11,605 nucleotides of DNA, from positions 26,029 to 37,633 of the forward strand of contig FR902863.1 in assembly GCA_000438155.1 (NCBI GenBank). Direction: 5' to 3'. The DNA comes from Firmicutes bacterium CAG:95. GTDB lineage: Bacteria > Bacillota > Clostridia > Lachnospirales > Lachnospiraceae. The notes under the pieces are model-generated. The model saw nothing but the letters and a program-made list of their open reading frames with translations. It had not been told where the DNA came from and ran no database searches. The position numbers and the translations under genes were made by a program. Of this stretch, positions 1 to 6,456 are shown in pieces; the first letter of the stretch is position 1, and the number at the start of each line of letters is the position of its first letter.

Positions 1-706
1 TCTTGGACAGATCAATCACATTTCCTGGGATTGCAGATGCATACTGTTCCAGAGAGTTTACCCCGGAAGCAAAATTGAAATGGCTGGCATTGTAGTATTC
101 CTGACGGGTAGTCAGGGAATATCCAAGACTTGCACAGGCTGTCTGAATGCCAGAAGCACTGATGTAGGCATTGTGTGGTGCTTTCCGGTCTGAGGTACGA
201 TAGAACTGACCAGAACCGGGGTGGTCACCACCGGTGCCATATTCACTTGTGCCGGATAAATTGTTGATATCCGGGGCTGTGATGCGGTCCTTCATATAGT
301 AGACACCACCAAAGTGTATCAGAATCGGATCCCATTCGGTAGCAATACTGATGTAGTAATCACGACAACTGCGGATGTTGCCGATCCGCTGAAGATCCTG
401 CCAGTTGTCAATAATGGCAAGCTGTCTGGAAATATTGCCTTCCTCCATGATTTCATAAAGAACCTTGGCACGGCTGATGCCATAGGAAGGCTGGCAGGCT
501 TTATCGGTTGGCATCATGACGGCAATTGGCCGCTGGGATGCCTGGGATGCAGGAATAAGCTCATTGGTGTAGACGCTGTGAACTTCTCCGTCAGCATGGG
601 CATCTGTGCCGCCTATTCCGAGCCAGGGTGTGATGAAAATGCCGAGTGAACAGATTGTGACGGCCGTGATAGAGGCAATGATTCGTTTCAGGGTAGCTGT
701 TTTCAT
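1..706 (-). CDS. DUF3048 (YerB-like) secreted protein, 3' end outside window
   Basis: The 235 visible residues begin at an ATG preceded by AAAGGAG with good spacing. The N-terminus is a signal peptide: K2, K7 and R8, a hydrophobic core at about 9-31, and an AHA cleavage site at 36-38. The mature part matches the N-terminal domain of the DUF3048/YerB family, with RPIAVMM at 59-65, then GISRAKVLYEIMEEG at 76-90, IGNIRSCRDYY at 108-118 and RKAPHNAY further on. The family is exported in Gram-positive bacteria and its function is unknown. Many members are lipoproteins, but no lipobox cysteine is seen here, so this one is probably released or wall-associated. It lies 27 nt after the DUF5721 gene and is probably the last visible gene of the trpS operon. 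The C-terminal DUF3048 domain would lie off the left edge. Family assignment rests on recalled motifs. Confidence 0.85.
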   Translation of the reverse strand, partial: MKTATLKRIIASITAVTICSLGIFITPWLGIGGTDAHADGEVHSVYTNELIPASQASQRPIAVMMPTDKACQPSYGISRAKVLYEIMEEGNISRQLAIIDNWQDLQRIGNIRSCRDYYISIATEWDPILIHFGGVYYMKDRITAPDINNLSGTSEYGTGGDHPGSGQFYRTSDRKAPHNAYISASGIQTACASLGYSLTTRQEYYNASHFNFASGVNSLEQYASAIPGNVIDLSK

Positions 707-733
707 TGGAAATCTCCTTTCTTAAATAAGTAG

Positions 734-1249
734 TTATTCAGAGTCAAAAAAGATCTTTTTTGATTCGAGGAACTGAATCATATATTGATCCCAAAGTCTT
801 TCTGCCGATTTATCCATGACAAAGCTGTGATAAGATACCGCAGTAATGAGCGTAAGCGAACCCTCCTGATATTTGATGTTCAAGACTAGCTGGTCAAGCT
901 CTTCCGGGAGTGCGTCATGCTCTTTGTTAAAGCGTTCGGAAGCAAAGAGGGCCTTGATCTTATCCGGCTTCAGATAGAGTGTAAAATGGAAGCGCACAGG
1001 AGTCCTCTTTCCACGGATGAACTGGAAGCAAAGCTCCTGTAGGTCTTTCCAGCAGGAAAACTGATAGGAAGCTTCCTCATCCGGCGCATTCACATCTCCC
1101 TTGTAAAAGGCGGGAACAATATGCCCGTCAATGGTGAAGGTGTTGTACGTCGTAATGGAAGCTTCCGCCAGTAAAAAATCCTCAAAGCAGTCGGATTTTA
1201 ATAAAATTCCCATAAAGTTTTTGGTTTCAGTGATTTTCAGTGCTTTCAC
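734..1249 (-). CDS. DUF5721 family protein
   Basis: This is a 171-residue soluble protein with no signal peptide, membrane segment or visible catalytic motif. Its opening (residues 1-50: an ALKITETKNFM stretch, then FLLAEASITTYNTFTIDGH) resembles the DUF5721 family, which is found mostly in Lachnospiraceae and has no assigned function. The start is a GTG with GAGGT four bases upstream. No upstream ATG is available, and the first in-frame internal ATG (residue 13) would remove conserved sequence. The gene follows trpS by 26 nt and precedes the DUF3048 gene by 27 nt, which suggests co-transcription. The middle of the protein is rich in aromatic and basic residues (FHFTLYLKPDK), but this gives no functional clue. 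The family call is recalled and moderately sure; the reading frame is firm. Confidence 0.8.
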   Translation of the reverse strand: MKALKITETKNFMGILLKSDCFEDFLLAEASITTYNTFTIDGHIVPAFYKGDVNAPDEEASYQFSCWKDLQELCFQFIRGKRTPVRFHFTLYLKPDKIKALFASERFNKEHDALPEELDQLVLNIKYQEGSLTLITAVSYHSFVMDKSAERLWDQYMIQFLESKKIFFDSE

Positions 1250-1275
1250 AAATACCTCTTACTATCGTATTGGAA

Positions 1276-2364
1276 CTATTCGGCTTTGAAGCGTTCTGCC
1301 TGTTCGGTGATCAGGGCATGATCTTCAAAGTAGTTGATCTTCATGGAATTCTTTACATCAGCGAGTGTCTGTGCGGCTACCTTTTCTGCCTCTATGGAGC
1401 CTTTGTGAAGAATTTCATAGACAGCGGGAATGTCCTTTTCCCATTCCTTACGGCGTGCACGGATCGGTGCCAGTTCCTCCTGAAGAACGTTGTTCAGGAA
1501 TTTTTTTACCTTGACATCGCCTAAGCCGCCTCTCTGATAATGTTCCTTTAATTCGTCTAAATTCGCATATTCCGGAAGGTATTCTGCGAACTGCTCATCC
1601 TTACAGAAGGCATCCAGATAAGTAAATACCGTATTGCCCTCAATATGTCCAGGGTCGGAAACCTGTAAATGGGTAGGGTCGGTATACATGGACATAATTT
1701 TCTTGCGGACTTCCTCTTCGGTATCGGAAAGGTAGATGCAGTTGCCAAGGGACTTGCTCATCTTGGCCTTGCCGTCTGTACCGGGGAGACGCAGGCAGGC
1801 CTTGTTATCCGGTAAAAGGATTTCCGGCTCAACTAAGGTTTCTCCATAAACGGCATTGAACTTGCGGACGATTTCCTTTGTCTGCTCAAGCATCGGAAGC
1901 TGATCCTCACCAACCGGAACGGTGGTTGCCTTGAATGCCGTGATGTCGGCAGCCTGACTGATCGGATAGGTAAAGAATCCGACCGGGATGCTGGCTTCAA
2001 AGTTACGCATCTGGATTTCGGACTTCACAGTAGGATTACGCTGCAGCCGGGATACGGTAACCAGATTCATATAATAGAAGGACAGCTCACAAAGCTCCGG
2101 AATCTGTGACTGGATAAACAGGGTGGATTTCTCGGGATCGAGACCGCAGGATAAATAATCAAGTGCGACTTCGATGATGTTCTGACGAACCTTCTCCGGG
2201 TTCTCAGCATTATCGGTGAGTGCCTGTGCATCCGCAATCATAATGTAAATGCTGTCATATTTGCCGGAATTCTGCAGCTCGACACGTCTGCGGAGAGAAC
2301 CTACATAATGACCCACATGAAGTCTTCCGGTAGGACGGTCTCCTGTTAAAATAATCTTTGGCAT
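1276..2364 (-). CDS. trpS: Tryptophanyl-tRNA synthetase
   Basis: This class Ic aminoacyl-tRNA synthetase charges tRNA-Trp with tryptophan using ATP in the cytoplasm. The 362 residues carry both class I signatures: the HIGH-type motif as HVGH at 16-19, inside GDRPTGRLHVGHYVGS, and an exact KMSKS at about 201-205. The stretch VPVGEDQLPMLEQTKEI between them is typical of TrpRS. The length is slightly above the usual 330-340 residues because of a C-terminal extension rich in lysine and glutamate. The start is an ATG with CGAGGT about eight bases upstream. A sigma-A-like promoter lies in the 110-bp gap upstream, with a small hairpin at the likely 5' end. That gap is too short for a tryptophan T-box and contains no T-box core sequence. 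The DUF5721 and DUF3048 genes follow closely and probably share the transcript. Confidence 0.97.
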   Translation of the reverse strand: MPKIILTGDRPTGRLHVGHYVGSLRRRVELQNSGKYDSIYIMIADAQALTDNAENPEKVRQNIIEVALDYLSCGLDPEKSTLFIQSQIPELCELSFYYMNLVTVSRLQRNPTVKSEIQMRNFEASIPVGFFTYPISQAADITAFKATTVPVGEDQLPMLEQTKEIVRKFNAVYGETLVEPEILLPDNKACLRLPGTDGKAKMSKSLGNCIYLSDTEEEVRKKIMSMYTDPTHLQVSDPGHIEGNTVFTYLDAFCKDEQFAEYLPEYANLDELKEHYQRGGLGDVKVKKFLNNVLQEELAPIRARRKEWEKDIPAVYEILHKGSIEAEKVAAQTLADVKNSMKINYFEDHALITEQAERFKAE

Positions 2365-2414
2365 TGTTTTTACCTCGTTTCTATGATCTTCAACTTATAT
2401 TTGACAAATTTCAT

Positions 2415-2430
2415 GGCGCTTTGCAGCACC
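2415..2430 (-). promoter_or_regulatory. Hairpin at the predicted 5' end of the trpS mRNA
   Basis: Read on the minus strand, GGTGCT-GCAA-AGCGCC forms a six-pair stem (one G-T wobble) closed by a GNRA-type GCAA loop. It begins about seven bases after the -10 box of the promoter below, so it would sit at the very start of the trpS transcript. A 5'-terminal stem can protect an mRNA from decay. There is no U-run after it, so it is not a terminator. The function is inferred. Confidence 0.4.
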
Positions 2431-2436
2431 TCTTAC

Positions 2437-2464
2437 AGTATACACTATCCCTAAAGAAAAGCAA
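2437..2464 (-). promoter_or_regulatory. trpS promoter
   Basis: On the minus strand a -35 box TTGCTT and a -10 box TATACT are separated by 16 bp. The -10 box matches sigma-A consensus at five of six positions. The position, just after the methyltransferase stop codon and 72 bp before the trpS start, suits a separate promoter for trpS and the two genes behind it. No attenuator or T-box is visible between it and the gene. Confidence 0.6.
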
Positions 2465-2474
2465 GGCGTGGAAT

Positions 2475-3335
2475 CTAGTTAAACCACCGGCCGGTTGCTC
2501 CACAGGGAAGCACCAGCCCGTTTGAGGAAACCGGCAGTCCGATTTCGGAGGATTGTACCTCACCGCCGCGCTTTTTCTGGATGACGGTGCTTAACATATA
2601 GCTTAATACGGCAGGCTGAAGTCCCGTCGTATAGGAGTTGATGAGGAAAAACAGTGCATCATCACTTAAGAGCTGCGCTGCAAGTTCCACAAAGGGATAA
2701 ATGCTTTCCTCAATCTTCCAGATTTCTCCCTTGGGACCGCGTCCATAGGAGGGAGGATCCATAATGATTCCATCGTATTTGTTGCCGCGGCGGATCTCAC
2801 GCTCTACGAACTTTACGCAGTCATCCACCAGCCATCGGACCGGGGCATCCTCTAAGTGGGAAGCTGCCGCATTTTCCTTTGCCCAGGTGACCATGCCCTT
2901 GGAAGCGTCAACATGGGTAACGCTCGCTCCGGCACTTGCAGCCGCGAGGGTAGCACCACCGGTATAGGCAAAGAGATTCAACACCTTCACAGGACGTCCT
3001 GCCTCCCTGATGCGTTCACTGCACCAGTCCCAGTTGACCGCCTGCTCAGGGAAAAGCCCGGTGTGCTTGAAGCTGAACGGCTTTAACCGGAAATTCAGTT
3101 CGCGGTAAGAGATGGTCCATTCTTCCGGCAGCTTAAAAAATTCCCATTCACCGCCGCCCTTGGAGCTGCGGTGATAATGTCCGTTTAAGCGGTTCCATTC
3201 AGGAACGGTTTTTTCGGTTTTCCAGATGACCTGCGGATCTGGACGAAGGAGGATGTACCTACCCCAGCGCTCCAGCTTTTCCCCACAGGAGGTATCTATT
3301 ACTTCATAATCTTTCCAATGATCTGCAATCCACAT
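2475..3335 (-). CDS. Class I SAM-dependent methyltransferase, RlmI-like (23S rRNA cytosine methyltransferase type)
   Basis: The 286 residues form a Rossmann-fold methyltransferase. The SAM-binding motif I is NLFAYTGGATL at 120-130, an acidic residue follows in HVDASKG at 141-147, and the catalytic loop is DPPSYGRG at 193-200. NLFAYTGG and DPPSYGRG are typical of the COG1092/Methyltrans_SAM group, which includes RlmI/RlmK-type 23S rRNA methyltransferases. However, the N-terminal PUA domain of RlmI is missing, and residues 1-110 instead hold a tryptophan-rich lead-in. The substrate is therefore not certain, though rRNA is the likeliest. The start is an ATG with AGAAGGAG just upstream. It is first in the minus-strand cluster, and trpS follows after 110 bp with its own promoter. 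No convincing promoter was recognised upstream of this gene. Confidence 0.88.
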   Translation of the reverse strand: MWIADHWKDYEVIDTSCGEKLERWGRYILLRPDPQVIWKTEKTVPEWNRLNGHYHRSSKGGGEWEFFKLPEEWTISYRELNFRLKPFSFKHTGLFPEQAVNWDWCSERIREAGRPVKVLNLFAYTGGATLAAASAGASVTHVDASKGMVTWAKENAAASHLEDAPVRWLVDDCVKFVEREIRRGNKYDGIIMDPPSYGRGPKGEIWKIEESIYPFVELAAQLLSDDALFFLINSYTTGLQPAVLSYMLSTVIQKKRGGEVQSSEIGLPVSSNGLVLPCGATGRWFN

Positions 3336-3417
3336 ATTTGGCTCCTTCTGCCTCTTTCTAATGAGAAAATAAGTAATTCCATGATTATCTGCTTATGATG
3401 AATACTGTGCTTTACTT

Positions 3418-3490
3418 ACGAATTCGCACTTCGTGCTTTACATCCTGCTTCGCAGGATATTCGTTTCACTCATTACATCATATATGTAAT
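3418..3490. repeat. Structured intergenic element: three-way junction plus hairpin
   Basis: ACGAAT (3418-3423) pairs with ATTCGT (3459-3464). Together they enclose two hairpins: GCAC-TTC-GTGC (3426-3436) and ATCCTGC-TTC-GCAGGAT (3442-3458). Directly after comes ATTACAT-catat-ATGTAAT (3472-3490). None is followed by a T-run, so they do not look like terminators. The layout resembles dispersed palindromic intergenic repeats seen in many bacterial genomes. No second copy is in this window, so repeat status is inferred. The rest of the 3336-3655 gap holds the proB promoter and leader listed separately. The first 80 bp (3336-3417) show nothing recognisable beyond the methyltransferase RBS. Confidence 0.5.
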
Positions 3491-3515
3491 TTGGGCAAAA
3501 AAGCAAGGTTTTTAT

Positions 3516-3543
3516 TTGAATTTCACTTGCAATGTGATATGAT
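3516..3543 (+). promoter_or_regulatory. Candidate proB promoter
   Basis: TTGAAT and TATGAT are separated by 16 bp. Transcription would start near 3550, exactly where the left arm of the leader helix begins, which gives some independent support. The boxes are moderate matches to sigma-A consensus. Confidence 0.45.
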
Positions 3544-3544
3544 G

Positions 3545-3642
3545 TGTAGCAGTTCAGTCAATTCGTACCAAACGGCAGCTTATGAATGGACCTGGGTGTA
3601 TAAGAACGTAGTCCGGACAGGATGAATTACTGAACAGTTATA
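3545..3642 (+). promoter_or_regulatory. Long imperfect inverted repeat forming the proB 5' leader
   Basis: GTTCAGT-c-AATTC (3552-3564) is complementary to GAATTACTGAAC (3624-3635) over 12 pairs with one bulged C. Beyond an A-A mismatch, 3545-3550 can pair with 3637-3642, including two G-U pairs. A smaller helix CTTAT/ATAAG (3579-3583 with 3600-3604) lies inside. The right arm ends four bases before the GGAGG of proB. In RNA this would bring the 5' end next to the ribosome binding site. No T-box core (a proline T-box would be the expected regulator) is present. It could also be a small mobile repeat with terminal inverted repeats. Confidence 0.5.
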
Positions 3643-3655
3643 TTTGGAGGATGAG

Positions 3656-4465
3656 ATGAGCAGAGCATATTTACAGGATAAACAGAGGGTTGTGATCAAG
3701 ATTGGAACATCAACAATCACGCATACGGATACCGGACACTTAAATCTGGTAAAGCTTGAGAAATTCGTGAGGATTCTTACTGATATTCATAATCAGAACA
3801 AGGAGCTTATCATAGTGTCTTCCGGAGCAATCGGAGCCGGAAGAAAGGCACTCGGTATTCAGGGAAAGCCCTCCACCCTGCCAATGAAACAGGCTTGTGC
3901 AGCAGTTGGACAGGCGAGGCTGATGATGATTTATCAGAAGCTTTTTGCAGAATATAATCAGACTATTGCCCAGATTCTGGTTACAAAGAACGTGGTTACG
4001 AACGGAATCAGCCGGATTAACGCAGTCAATACCATACAGGAGCTGCTTACCATGGGAGTGATTCCAATTGTGAATGAAAACGATGTGGTTTCCACGGATC
4101 AGATTCTGGATGGGAATTTTGGGGATAATGATACCCTGTCCGCGCTTGTTGCCAAAATGATAGGAGCCGATCTGCTGATTCTGCTATCTGATATTGACGG
4201 GCTTTATACCGATGATCCAAGAAGCAATCCGGACGCCCGGTTTATCAGCTGCGTGGAAAAGATTGATGATGATCTGCTTTCCTGCGCCAAGGGACCGGAC
4301 AGCGCGTTTGGCACAGGTGGCATGACAACGAAGCTTGCAGCCGCAGAGATCGCGAACGAAGCCGGAACGGATATGGTAATTGCCAATGGTGACGATCCGG
4401 TAAATGTCATCCGTATTCTGGAAGGCAAAGAGATCGGAACCCTGTTTAAGGCATGGAGGAAATGA
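3656..4465 (+). CDS. proB: Glutamate 5-kinase, short form without PUA domain
   Basis: ProB phosphorylates the gamma-carboxylate of glutamate with ATP, the first step of proline synthesis. The 269-residue protein has the amino-acid-kinase fold signatures: KIGTST at 15-20 for the phosphate-binding lysine, VSSGAIGAG at 54-62, VNENDVV at 139-145, FGDNDTLSA at 155-163, SDIDGLYTDDP at 178-188 and GTGGMTTK at 219-226. It ends where E. coli ProB (367 residues) would continue into its PUA domain. PUA-less ProB is common in Gram-positive bacteria. The start chosen is the ATG five bases after GGAGG; an in-frame TTG four codons earlier overlaps the RBS and is unlikely. proA, its usual partner, is not next to it: the next gene is an Mrr-like nuclease 42 nt downstream. 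Confidence 0.95.
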   Translation: MSRAYLQDKQRVVIKIGTSTITHTDTGHLNLVKLEKFVRILTDIHNQNKELIIVSSGAIGAGRKALGIQGKPSTLPMKQACAAVGQARLMMIYQKLFAEYNQTIAQILVTKNVVTNGISRINAVNTIQELLTMGVIPIVNENDVVSTDQILDGNFGDNDTLSALVAKMIGADLLILLSDIDGLYTDDPRSNPDARFISCVEKIDDDLLSCAKGPDSAFGTGGMTTKLAAAEIANEAGTDMVIANGDDPVNVIRILEGKEIGTLFKAWRK

Positions 4466-4507
4466 GAGGAAGGACGGAACAGTTAAGAGAGGAATAAATA
4501 AACAGAA

Positions 4508-4981
4508 ATGATGCAGTTAATAGAAAGCGTGGAGCGGTCACAGTTTTTTACCATCATCCTTGCAGCCGTTCTGTTGGTGGTTCTGGTACTTCTGATTGTC
4601 TTTCTCTTTCGTAGAAGAAGACCGAAGACGCGGAGCTATGATGAAATGGAGGGGCACGAATTTGAATATTTCTGTGCCGATCTTTTGGAAAAACGCGGCT
4701 TTGAAGAGGTGGAGGTCACAAAAGGAAGCGGAGACTATGGGGTGGATATTCTTGCGGAAAAGGATGGTGTCACCTATGCCATCCAGTGCAAGCGGTACGA
4801 TGGGCCGGTCGGCGTGAAAGCGGTGCAGGAGGCCTATGCCGGACGGGACTATTATGACCGCATGGTGGGAGCGGTACTGACGAACCAGTACTTCACCACT
4901 CCGGCTGTCGAAGCAGCGAAAAAGCTCAAGATTCTGCTGTGGGATGGTGGATATTTGGAAAGCATGATGGAGGAAGAATAA
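4508..4981 (+). CDS. Membrane-anchored Mrr-family restriction endonuclease-like protein
   Basis: The 157 residues have two parts. Residues 13-34 are one strong transmembrane helix, followed by RRRRPK (35-40), which by the positive-inside rule places the rest in the cytoplasm. Residues 45-150 are an Mrr_cat-type PD-(D/E)xK nuclease domain: GHEFEYFCADLLEKRGF, then GSGDYGVDI with D80, and the catalytic QCK (Q93, K95). All expected active-site residues are present. Mrr enzymes cut modified or foreign DNA, but a lone membrane-tethered domain could serve another DNA-processing role. There is no methyltransferase or specificity gene beside it. Two ATGs are adjacent at the start, and the only purine-rich RBS (GAGAGGAAT) is rather far upstream, so translation may be weak. 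It is probably co-transcribed with proB. Confidence 0.85.
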   Translation: MMQLIESVERSQFFTIILAAVLLVVLVLLIVFLFRRRRPKTRSYDEMEGHEFEYFCADLLEKRGFEEVEVTKGSGDYGVDILAEKDGVTYAIQCKRYDGPVGVKAVQEAYAGRDYYDRMVGAVLTNQYFTTPAVEAAKKLKILLWDGGYLESMMEEE

Positions 4982-5009
4982 AAGGGCGGGGGCTGCGGCA
5001 GCCTCCGCC
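4977..5009 (-). terminator. Rho-independent terminator of the DUF1015 gene
   Basis: GGCGG/CCGCC and inner pairs form a stem of about ten pairs (one G-T) around a GCGGC loop at 4985-5009. On the minus strand it is followed by CUUUUAUU, a fair U-run. On the plus strand the sequence after the stem is not T-rich, so it is a poor terminator for the nuclease gene. The U-run overlaps that gene's stop codon. Confidence 0.6.
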
Positions 5010-5026
5010 ATAAGTATTTCTTTAAT

Positions 5027-5077
5027 ATAGGTAGTTTCTAAAAATAAGCAGTTTCTAAGAATAAGAAGTTTTAAGAA
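5027..5077. repeat. Three tandem 17-bp repeats
   Basis: Three head-to-tail copies of a 17-bp unit are seen: ATAGGTAGTTTCTAAAA, ATAAGCAGTTTCTAAGA and ATAAGAAGTTTTAAGAA. Copies two and three differ at four or five positions, depending on alignment. The array ends exactly at the stop codon of the DUF1015 gene, between two convergent genes and before the terminator stem. It may be slippage-generated spacer; no function is apparent. Confidence 0.65.
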
Positions 5078-6319
5078 TTAATCGAGCTGATGAATAAACA
5101 ATCCGCTGCGGAGCTTGGGCTCGAACCAGGTGGACTTCGGCGGCATTAAAAGACCGGCATCCGCAACATCAAGCAGCTCCTGAATGGAGGTCGCATACAT
5201 GGAGAACGCAACGGTGCAGTCCTTAGCAACGCGCTTTTCCAGTTCGGAAAGTCCGCGGATTCCTCCAACGAAGTCGATGCGGTGATCGGTTCTGGGATCT
5301 GCAATCTGAAGAACCGGTCCAAGCAGGTTGTTCTGTAAAATCGAAACATCCAATCCTTCTACCGGATCCATCACAAGTAGATTCTTGTCTACGGTAAGTT
5401 TGTACCAGCCATCACTTAAGTACATACCAAAGGTGCCTTTTTCTTCCGGGGCAAACGGCATCTTTCCGAGATAGGAAACCGTAAATCCGGCATTCCGGAC
5501 AGCTTCTAAAAAGGCTTCCTTCGTCATCCCGGCCAGATCCTTTACCACGCGGTTATAAGGCATGATGTAAAGCTGGTCATCCGGGAAAAGCACGGAAAGG
5601 AAACGGTTGAATTCCTCGTCACCGGTGTAGCCGGGATGCTCCTTGCGGCGTTTTAAGCCAACCTTCACCGCAGAGGCACAGCGGTGATGACCATCTGCAA
5701 TATAAGTGGAAGGAATGGCAGCAAAAGCCTCTTCCAGTTCTTTAATGACACTATCGTCAGAAATTACCCAGGTACGGTGCATAATGCCGTCCGGAGAAGT
5801 AAAGTCGTATACGGGTGCCTTTTTCTTTTCTGTTTCCACCAGCTGATTGATGGCATCCACGGAACGGTACACTAGGAAGATCGGACCGGTCTGTGCATTC
5901 GTGCGGTCTACGTGGTTGATGCGGTCGATTTCCTTTTCTTCCCGGGTGTTTTCATGTTTCTTAATGATGCCATTCACATAGTCATCGATGGAGGAACAGG
6001 CCACAATACCGGTCTGGGAACGGCCGTTCATCGTAAGCTCATAAATATAGAAGCAGGGCTTATTTTCCATCAGAAAAGAGCCGTCTGCAATCATTTCTTT
6101 CAGGGTCTCCCGGGCTTTTTCATAAACACAGTCCGCATAGGTATCGACCGAATCGTCAAACTGAGTCTCTGCACGGTCAATTTTTAAAAAGGAAAGAGGC
6201 TCCCTGTCGACTTCCACACAGGCCTCCTTCCGGTTATATACATCATAGGGCAGGGCTGCAATCCGGTCTGCAAGTGCAGGATCCGGACGGACACTCTGGA
6301 AAGGGGTAATCTCTGGCAT
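5078..6319 (-). CDS. DUF1015 family protein (COG4198)
   Basis: This 413-residue cytoplasmic protein has no signal or membrane segment. It matches DUF1015 through ALPYDVYNRKEA at 22-33, KHENTREEKEIDR at 121-133, and ADGHHR at 208-213, the two most conserved family blocks. The length is normal for the family. No function is established. From memory, homologues in clostridia often sit beside serA/serC, and the DGHHR block recalls the ParB/SerK-type fold that includes serine kinases, so a link to serine metabolism is a reasonable guess. Here, however, no serine gene is in view. The start is an ATG with AAAGGAG seven bases upstream. It is transcribed alone from a near-consensus promoter divergent from ybaK and ends at a hairpin terminator. 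Confidence 0.9.
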   Translation of the reverse strand: MPEITPFQSVRPDPALADRIAALPYDVYNRKEACVEVDREPLSFLKIDRAETQFDDSVDTYADCVYEKARETLKEMIADGSFLMENKPCFYIYELTMNGRSQTGIVACSSIDDYVNGIIKKHENTREEKEIDRINHVDRTNAQTGPIFLVYRSVDAINQLVETEKKKAPVYDFTSPDGIMHRTWVISDDSVIKELEEAFAAIPSTYIADGHHRCASAVKVGLKRRKEHPGYTGDEEFNRFLSVLFPDDQLYIMPYNRVVKDLAGMTKEAFLEAVRNAGFTVSYLGKMPFAPEEKGTFGMYLSDGWYKLTVDKNLLVMDPVEGLDVSILQNNLLGPVLQIADPRTDHRIDFVGGIRGLSELEKRVAKDCTVAFSMYATSIQELLDVADAGLLMPPKSTWFEPKLRSGLFIHQLD

Positions 6320-6370
6320 AAGTTTTCTCCTTTGTATTTGTGTAACAGATGTTTGATTCGTATTCCATAG

Positions 6371-6399
6371 TTTTTTTCGTGCGATGATTATAGTATAAT
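6371..6399 (+). promoter_or_regulatory. Candidate ybaK promoter overlapping the divergent one
   Basis: A perfect -10 box TATAAT (6394-6399) lies on the plus strand, sharing bases with the minus-strand -10 box. The -35 region at 17 bp is only a T-run (TTTTTT), so this promoter is weaker or needs an activator. Confidence 0.4.
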
Positions 6400-6420
6400 A
6401 AGGTTATCAATGAGTGTCAA
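6392..6420 (-). promoter_or_regulatory. Promoter of the DUF1015 gene
   Basis: On the minus strand TTGACA (perfect -35) and TATACT are separated by 17 bp, a near-ideal sigma-A promoter. This gives a leader of about 65 nt before the start codon. Confidence 0.75.
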
Positions 6421-6456
6421 CAAAGCAAGAGACATACGTGAAAGAGGTATGAGACC

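Noticed and set aside
314..649. Plus-strand frame of 111 codons
   Set aside because: Shadow of the DUF3048 gene, whose minus-strand translation shows clear family motifs and a signal peptide.
3395..3625. Open frame of 76 codons in the proB upstream region
   Set aside because: It runs through the palindromic element and leader helix, has no RBS, and its composition follows the hairpins, not a protein.
3644..3655. TTG start four codons upstream for proB
   Set aside because: The TTG overlaps the GGAGG itself; the ATG five bases after GGAGG is the natural start.
3336..3655. T-box riboswitch upstream of proB
   Set aside because: The conserved T-box core and an antiterminator/terminator pair are not present.
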